Shown here: positions 58,476-64,000 of the stretch, in pieces
Numbering within the stretch: the first letter of the stretch is position 1
Layout of the letters: the number at the start of each line of letters is the position of its first letter
Assembly (NCBI GenBank): GCA_028023455.1
Contig: JAQFVV010006353.1
Span: 2,044,001 to 2,108,000 of the forward strand
Origin: Epiperipatus broadwayi
Lineage: Eukaryota > Onychophora > Udeonychophora > Euonychophora > Peripatidae
Direction of reading: 5' to 3'
DNA: 64,000 nt
Made by a program: the position numbers and the translations under genes
Notes under the pieces: generated by a model
Databases searched by the model: none
Seen by the model: the letters and a program-made list of their open reading frames with translations, nothing else
What the model was told of the DNA's origin: nothing

Positions 58476-59068
58476 TAAACAAAAGATCCATTTTTTATAT
58501 TTTTGGTCACATAAAACAAAAATATTATTAAAGCAGAGGAAAATTTAGTGTTTATTTTTTAGCTCATTTTTAAAAACTTTTTAATGCATTTATGTAAACA
58601 TAAGTGTTTCATTGTAATTTACTTTTAAATATTTTTCTTTTATTAGTAATACAGTTTAAATGTTACTATAAAGTTTGTCTTGGATCAAACAAGGTGTGAA
58701 CAAAGTAACTGTTTTATTTAGTGATTTATTTTATTATTCTGTTCAAACTGTTTTAACTCTTATGAATTATCCATGATTTTTATGGGTAGCTTGACTGTAT
58801 ACATTTTATACATCCAGGATTTTCCATGGGGGTAAACTTCATTTGTTTTCTTTTATTGCGATTCACCACTTTTTGGCTACAATAAACATTTTTTCAATTA
58901 AGTGAAGTACAAATTCTTTACTTTAGTTCCATCTTTTAATCAATGGGTGGTATTAGAAATAAGTATTAGTGAAGATTCACTATACACATCCACAACATAC
59001 GCAAAGACCCACACATATATACATCAAAACATTTTTGGTTTATTCTCATCATTTTCAACCATTATCGA
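58476..59068. other. AT-rich non-coding DNA
   Basis: No recognisable feature. Confidence 0.5.
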
Positions 59069-59069
59069 T

Positions 59070-59570
59070 CCACTGCAGGATGAAGGTCTCTCCAAGTTCA
59101 ATCAATTTTCTTCAATTTCTAGTTTCTTTTCTCTACACCACTCCAGCACAATTCCTTATTTCATTAATTCATTTCACATATGGTCCCTTTCTAGGTCTTT
59201 TACAATTTCTTGAAATCCAGTTTAAGATATCAACTATCAAGCTATTATAATATCTTTTAGAAATATGTCCAGATCCACTTCAGTCTTTTCATGATGTCAG
59301 AAACACCTGTTTGTTTTCTCACCCATGTATTTGGTTTACAATCTCTTTTTGTTACTTTTAATATTCATCTGTCCATACTTCTTTGAATGGTCTGAAGTCT
59401 TTGTATTACTCTTCTGATAAGTGTCAAGATCTCACATCCATAAGTAAATACTGGGAAAACACATTTATCGAAAGCCTCTTTCAATCACATAGACGTATTT
59501 CCCTTTAATACTATTCTTATTAAAAGCGCTCCAACCAAGTTTAATTCTAAAAAACATCGAAACTTCACAT
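59070..59570 (-). pseudogene. RTE-like LINE ORF2 C-terminal remnant
   Basis: Minus strand frames read RIKLGWSAFNKNSIKGKY, then YLLMDVRS (the LPV-TYG-E position), then RLQTIQRSMDRWILK, then WVRKQTGVSDIMKRLKW. This follows the RTE order R-x-GW-AF, TYG-ET, LQ-QR-MER-ML, WIR--T-V-DI----LKW-WAGH. Multiple frameshifts. The plus-strand open frames in the same place are antisense artefacts. Confidence 0.7.
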
Positions 59571-59604
59571 GATTATCACTTCATATGGTTTACCTATGCT
59601 GTTA

Positions 59605-59695
59605 ATAAGAGTAATAAACTTTTACACAGTAGTGCCATCAAGTGCAAGCCTTCATAATCAATAGATGCAGGAAGGTTTGTGCATAAATGAAGTTG
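59605..59695 (-). mobile_element. Hammerhead repeat family A, terminal fragment
   Basis: Only the end ACAGTAGTGCCATCAAGTGC, AATAGATGCAGGAAGGTTTG, GTGCATAAA is present. The ribozyme is absent. Confidence 0.65.
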
Positions 59696-61039
59696 CTCTT
59701 ATGCTATGCCTCAAGTAAATTATTATTTTTAAATTTAGAAAAAAAAATATCCCTATTCAGATGCGTTAATGGCAATACAAGGAAAAAAACATTGTAAAAT
59801 GTCAAGTATATATAAAAAAGGATCAAGATGTCCTATATGCATATTTGTGGTTCACATATGTAGTTATCACAATAGGGTTCCCTCCCCTCTTTCATTTTTG
59901 TCTAGAATGGCCATATTCGCTTACTAGTGACTGTTTATTATTTATTATTAGTATGCAACGTTTAATATGCGAAGATTTAGATTTGGACGATACCAAGAAA
60001 AAATTTTCATATATGAAAATAAGAAGAATAAGTTTGTAAGCAATGGAACTGTAAGTATATACTTTATTATTTTTTTATTTTTTATCTCTCTTTAATAATA
60101 GATTATTCCAAACAAGTTGGAGAAAGTGGCAACAATATTTGGCAGCCAGATATATAAACTCAAACGGTCTTGCAATTGAACGACTGCAAAACTGAGTTTT
60201 ATTATTTATATGCACTTTATCCTACACTGTTTAAATGGTATATACTCTAAGACATGTTATAAACTATTTATAAAGTATGGTAAAATTGTATTTTATAAAA
60301 TATCCATCACATACAATAGGCTACTCATTTAGAAAAGACAGTATTAACCAGTATCTATTACTCATCAGGTGTCTGGAAGTTTCTATGGAACGATTGTGCA
60401 TATACTATATATACATATAATGAAAATTATTTTATAAACAAGAACAAAAACAAAATAAGTCCCGTGATCTCGCACTTTTATAAATTTTAAAATTGATTTT
60501 ATTTCCCCAACATCTAATGCTTTTGTTTATCAGGATATTTAAGTTGAATTTATGTTATTTGACTGTTAAAATTTAGGTCTGTCGTTCTTTGTTTATTGAT
60601 ATTATAAAAGATCTATAAATCCCAAACGGAGCCAAGTAATGATACCACCGAGACATCAAAACTTTTGATATTACAGAAAAAAAAAATGTCGAATGTATAA
60701 ATCACATATAAAAAATATTATTTATTATTTTTCCCTAAATTCCATTCTGATAAAGGTAATGCAAATTGTTTTATACGATATTTAAAAGATAGTCAACAAC
60801 TACAATAATGAATAAATATTTCAATTCATCACTATGTCAAAACTTGAGAGCTAATGTTATTATTATAAACAAAAAAAGAAGAGAAAATTATAAATATATG
60901 CTAATTTTTTTTTAAAAAAAAAAGAAAATACAAAAATTCATGAAAAGAATTAAACATCTGGAGATTAATCCAAATCACAACTTAAAAATCATTTTATAAA
61001 ACACTGTGACAGATAGCAATAATAATTAATTAATGCGCG
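59696..61039. other. AT-rich non-coding DNA
   Basis: No gene recognised. A 64-codon frame at 59.85-60.04 kb has no family motif. Confidence 0.45.
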
Positions 61040-61975
61040 AATAGAAAATAATCACGAAATCCCAGTTGATAAAAAATATGACATTGTTCTCCATTAACGC
61101 TAAAGTTAATACAAGAATAAGATTATTATTTAAAGGAAAGAGTAAAGATCATAGAAAGTTAAATAATTATAGATCGATAGCGTTAACATCAGTTTTATAT
61201 AAAGTTTTCTCATATATGGTGGCTAGAAGAGTTGTAAAATGGATGGAAGGGAATAATGTAGCGGGGTAAATGCAAGGAGGTTTTATATTAGATAGGAGTA
61301 TAGGAGATAGTTTATTTGTAGGTACACAACTTATGGATATGTATAGGAATTCAGGTAAACAGTTATATGTGAGTTTTATAGATATAGAGAAGGCATATGA
61401 TAGAGTAAATAGAAATAGATTATGGATAAGTTTAGCAAATTTGGGAATGGATGAAGCTTTAGTGGATATTATTAAGAAATTATATGAAAATAATTATTAT
61501 ATATATATATCAATTAAAGAATATAGAATCAGTTAAAGTTAAAAATGGGATGGGACTAAGACAAGGATGGAAAAATATGGGTGATTTAGTCTGTAAATTG
61601 TGTAAGGAAGGAATAGAAAATATTAGGCATCTGTTAATTGAATGTAAATGCTTGAAAACAGAAAGGGTACATATAATCAAGTTATGGAAGAATAAATATG
61701 AAAAAAGTGATTATACAGAAAGTGGATTATTGGTTTTTATGCTGGGTTTGGGAAAAGATAAGGGGGATTTAGATATAAAGGCTATAGAGTTGACAAAGAT
61801 TAGGTTGTGGAAATGGGATGGAGCAGAATATGCGAAAACTTAGACTGGGGAATGGAAAATAAAGTGGCTAACAGGTTTCTCTGGGCATAATTGCTGAGAG
61901 ATTCTTGACCTCATTTAAGGAGAAGTCTGCTCACAGTGCCATCTCTAAAACAATATATGTTTATGTAGCAAAATA
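61040..61975 (+). pseudogene. LINE ORF2 with internal deletion (RT joined to C-terminal knuckle)
   Basis: Starts EIPVDKKYDIVL and RLLFKGKSKDHRKLNNYRSI (RT motifs 1-2), then a stop at about 61267, QGGFILDRS..D, and FIDIEKAYDRV (motif A, with its Asp). After a frameshift comes VKVKNGMGLRQG (motif B). Immediately after GLRQG it passes into MGDLVCKLCKEGIENIRHLL..C, the C-terminal knuckle found at 15.8 kb. The catalytic YxDD box and some hundreds of residues are deleted, so it cannot be active. It shows that the 15.2 and 21.1 kb remnants belong to this same LINE. Confidence 0.85.
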
Positions 61976-62107
61976 GTTTTTGAACAGCAAAATTTTTAAA
62001 GATTATGAATTACTATGTAAAATGTTATTTTTATTTTTTTTCTCAAAGTAACCTTTATTAATAAAAGATTACAAAAATTTTGGATATACTTACCCATTGA
62101 GGATTAC

Positions 62108-63360
62108 ACAGTGATTCAATAATATTTATTTTACAAAGTGCAAACAGTATTGAAATTAAACTGAGAGAGTGCAAACCTCTCAAGCGCTTATAATTAACAA
62201 TGGCCAATCAGATCATAAAGACCGAGACAGAGAATTTAACAAGAAAAGGGTGGTTCCACCCTCTTCTTTAATTGTCTTTCTATATATCCAAGCCAGGCTA
62301 AAGTACTTAGATCTCAAAAGTGTGAATCTTAAATATCTTCACATTCAACTCACTGAGTTCAAATTACAAACATACAGCGTGAAATCTTCCGATTTACTAC
62401 GCAGTAGTTTTTTGATGTTATAACTTGCAGCAACATATGTAAATAATATTTATAAGTGCTTGAGAGGTTTGAACTCTCTCAGTTTAATTTCAATACTGTT
62501 TGGGCTTTGTAAAATAAATATTATTTACATATGTTGCTGCAAGTTATAACATCAAAAAACTACTGCGTAGTAAATCGAAAGATTTCATGCTGTATGTTTG
62601 TAATTTGAACTCAGTGAGTTGAGTGCAAAGATATTTAATATTCACACTTTCAGATCTAAATACTTTAGACTGGCTTGGATATATAAAAATACAAGTAAAG
62701 AAGAGGGTGGAACCACCCTTTTCTTGTTAAATTCTCTGTCTCGGTGTTTACAATCTGATTGGCCGTTGATAGTTGTAAGCGCTTGAGAGGTTTGCACTCT
62801 CTCAGTTTTGTATTTTTATATATCCAAGCCAGTCTAAAGTACTTAGATCTGAAAGTGTGAATATTAAATATCTTCGCACTCAACTCACTGAGTTCAAATT
62901 ACAAACATACAGCATGAAATCTTTCGATTTACTACGCAGTAGTTTTTTGATGTTATAACTTGCAGCAACATATGTAAATAATATTTATTTTACAAAGCCC
63001 AAACAGTATTGAAATTAAACTGAGAGAGTTCAAACCTCTCAAGCACTTATAAATATTATTTACATATGTTGCTGCAAGTTATAGCATCAAAAAACTACTG
63101 CATAGTAAATCGGAAGATTTCACGCTGTATGTTTGTAATTTGAACTCAGTGAGTTGAATGTGAAGATATTTAAGATTCACACTTTCAGATCTAAGTACTT
63201 TAGACTGGCTTGGATATATAGAAAGACAATTAAAGAAGAGGGTGGAACCACCCTTTTCTTGTTAAATTCTCTGTCTCAGTGTTTACGATCTGATTGGCCG
63301 TTGATAGTTATAAGTGCTTGAGAGGTTTGCACTCTCTCAGTTTAATAACAGTGATTCAAT
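62108..63360. repeat. Mosaic of alternating inverted blocks with 13 bp flanking duplication
   Basis: The direct repeat ACAGTGATTCAAT (62108-62120 and 63348-63360) bounds 1227 bp. Inside, blocks run approximately A (62121-62195), B (62196-62452), A' (62453-62520), B' (62521-62807), b (62809-62985), A (62986-63045) and B' (63046-63347), where a prime means reverse complement. Block A holds CTGAGAGAG..AAACCTCTCAAGC. Block B holds AAGGGTGG..CCACCCT, AACTCACTGAGTTC and ACTACGCAGTAG, three small palindromes. Copies differ by a few percent. No ORF with a domain and no hammerhead core. It is a complex foldback element of unknown class. Confidence 0.85.
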
Positions 63361-63429
63361 GTAACAAGGTAAAATGTACATATTTTCAAAAATAGTTATA
63401 TCCATAAAAATTGCTGTAATGTGATTAAT

Positions 63430-64000
63430 GTGTATCTGTACGTGGAGCCACATGGCCTGGCTGTCGAGAAGTTAACCATCACCCAATAGTCCCACCTCTG
63501 GGGCCCGAAGCAAAGACTCAAATGCTTCAGCTGAACAAGCATAGGTGAAGTCCAGCATTGTGTCAACCATCACAACAGGCAGCGAGGTCCAAGTCCCAAG
63601 TTCAAACAAGCAATAAACTCTCGAACCACAGCCAAGCCATGTCAAGATCATTCTGAATACTTCTGCCTCCCAATTAGCAGTCCAAATGAGCAGGGACCAC
63701 AATTGGTCTACCTGCCCAAAATTGGAAAGCCAACTTGGGTAAAAACTAAAAAGTAATAAATAAAGAGCCAGATCGACATTGCCCAAAACCAGACTATCAG
63801 GGGACACAGCAGCCAACCAGAGCAGGAATAGCACCAACTTTGACCAAGTAGCCCCCGGCAGGTGTCCTGGGCAGTGGCAAAATTGTTAACAGCCCACACC
63901 ATAAACCAGATACCTAATGTCTACAAGCAGCCACCCATGAAGAAAAGGGTGAGGTGCGACCCATGCCCAGAAAACAGAACTCCATCAATGTTACAAAAAA
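63430..64000. other. GC-richer segment of unknown origin
   Basis: Composition is close to half GC, whereas the rest of the window is far more AT-rich. Two overlapping minus-strand frames (121 codons at 63472-63837, 64 codons at 63708-63902) encode Trp/Leu/Phe-rich, membrane-like peptides but match no family I recognise. Neither frame spans the whole segment, and the minus strand has stops in all frames. It could be an exon region with UTR, a decayed transposon or foreign DNA. It runs off the window end. Confidence 0.4.

Noticed and set aside
58902-59250. Two overlapping plus-strand frames of 93-103 codons
   Set aside because: They are mostly antisense to the RTE-like LINE remnant on the minus strand.
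60361-60390. CTGATGAG on the minus strand near GAAAC
   Set aside because: The GAAAC lies on the wrong side of CTGATGA for a hammerhead.

Overview
The window is very AT-rich eukaryotic DNA from an animal, most likely an invertebrate. The evidence is indirect: tRNA-derived SINEs, decayed non-LTR retrotransposons, a Penelope-like (GIY-YIG) fragment, a young LTR element and many hammerhead-ribozyme repeats, with no operons, no bacterial-type genes and no recognisable host exon. The species cannot be named from what is visible. The only intact recognisable protein gene is a retrotransposon gag at 52106-53188 (minus strand). Everything else that can be identified is repeat-derived.

The main result is two unrelated interspersed repeat families that carry type I hammerhead self-cleaving ribozyme (HHR) cores. 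Family A has a monomer of about 455 nt, with copies at 17.0, 20.8, 26.9-27.8, 40.4-40.9, 42.2-42.9, 43.1-43.9 and 59.6 kb. Family B has a monomer of about 440-480 nt, with copies at 10.3-11.5, 25.2-26.1, 30.5-30.9, 32.1, 32.7-33.2, 41.6-41.9, 46.2-46.5 and 48.9 kb. Several copies keep CUGAUGA or CUGANGA, GAAA, a minimal stem III, a legal NUH cleavage triplet and a two-segment stem I with an internal loop. Family B also keeps a tRNA-like B box about 100 nt downstream of the ribozyme, so it looks like a Pol III-driven retrozyme. Both families occur as head-to-tail repeats and as head-to-head inverted pairs.

Layout. 0-10 kb: RTE-like LINE tail, one SINE, and an 0.8 kb palindrome at 4.36-5.17 kb. 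10-20 kb: family B tandem array, two tRNA-SINEs, a LINE remnant, a 140 bp hairpin and a tRNA-headed SINE. 20-29 kb: LINE remnants on both strands, a family B dimer, a family A complex and two copies of a separate repeat (G). 29.1-30.4 kb: a tRNA-derived tandem array with alternating unit types. 30.5-49.7 kb: family A and B copies, SINEs, LINE tails and the Penelope GIY-YIG relic at 38.6 kb. 49.8-57.9 kb: an LTR retrotransposon with 2.07 kb, nearly identical LTRs and only gag. 58-64 kb: SINE, LINE tail, an internally deleted LINE, a 1.23 kb mosaic of alternating inverted blocks flanked by a 13 bp direct repeat, and an unidentified GC-richer segment at the window end.

How the parts may work together (inference): the SINEs, HHR repeats and gag-only LTR element all lack their own reverse transcriptase, so they would depend on enzymes from autonomous elements. 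Relics of candidate helpers (LINEs and a Penelope-like element) are in the same window, but all are broken here.
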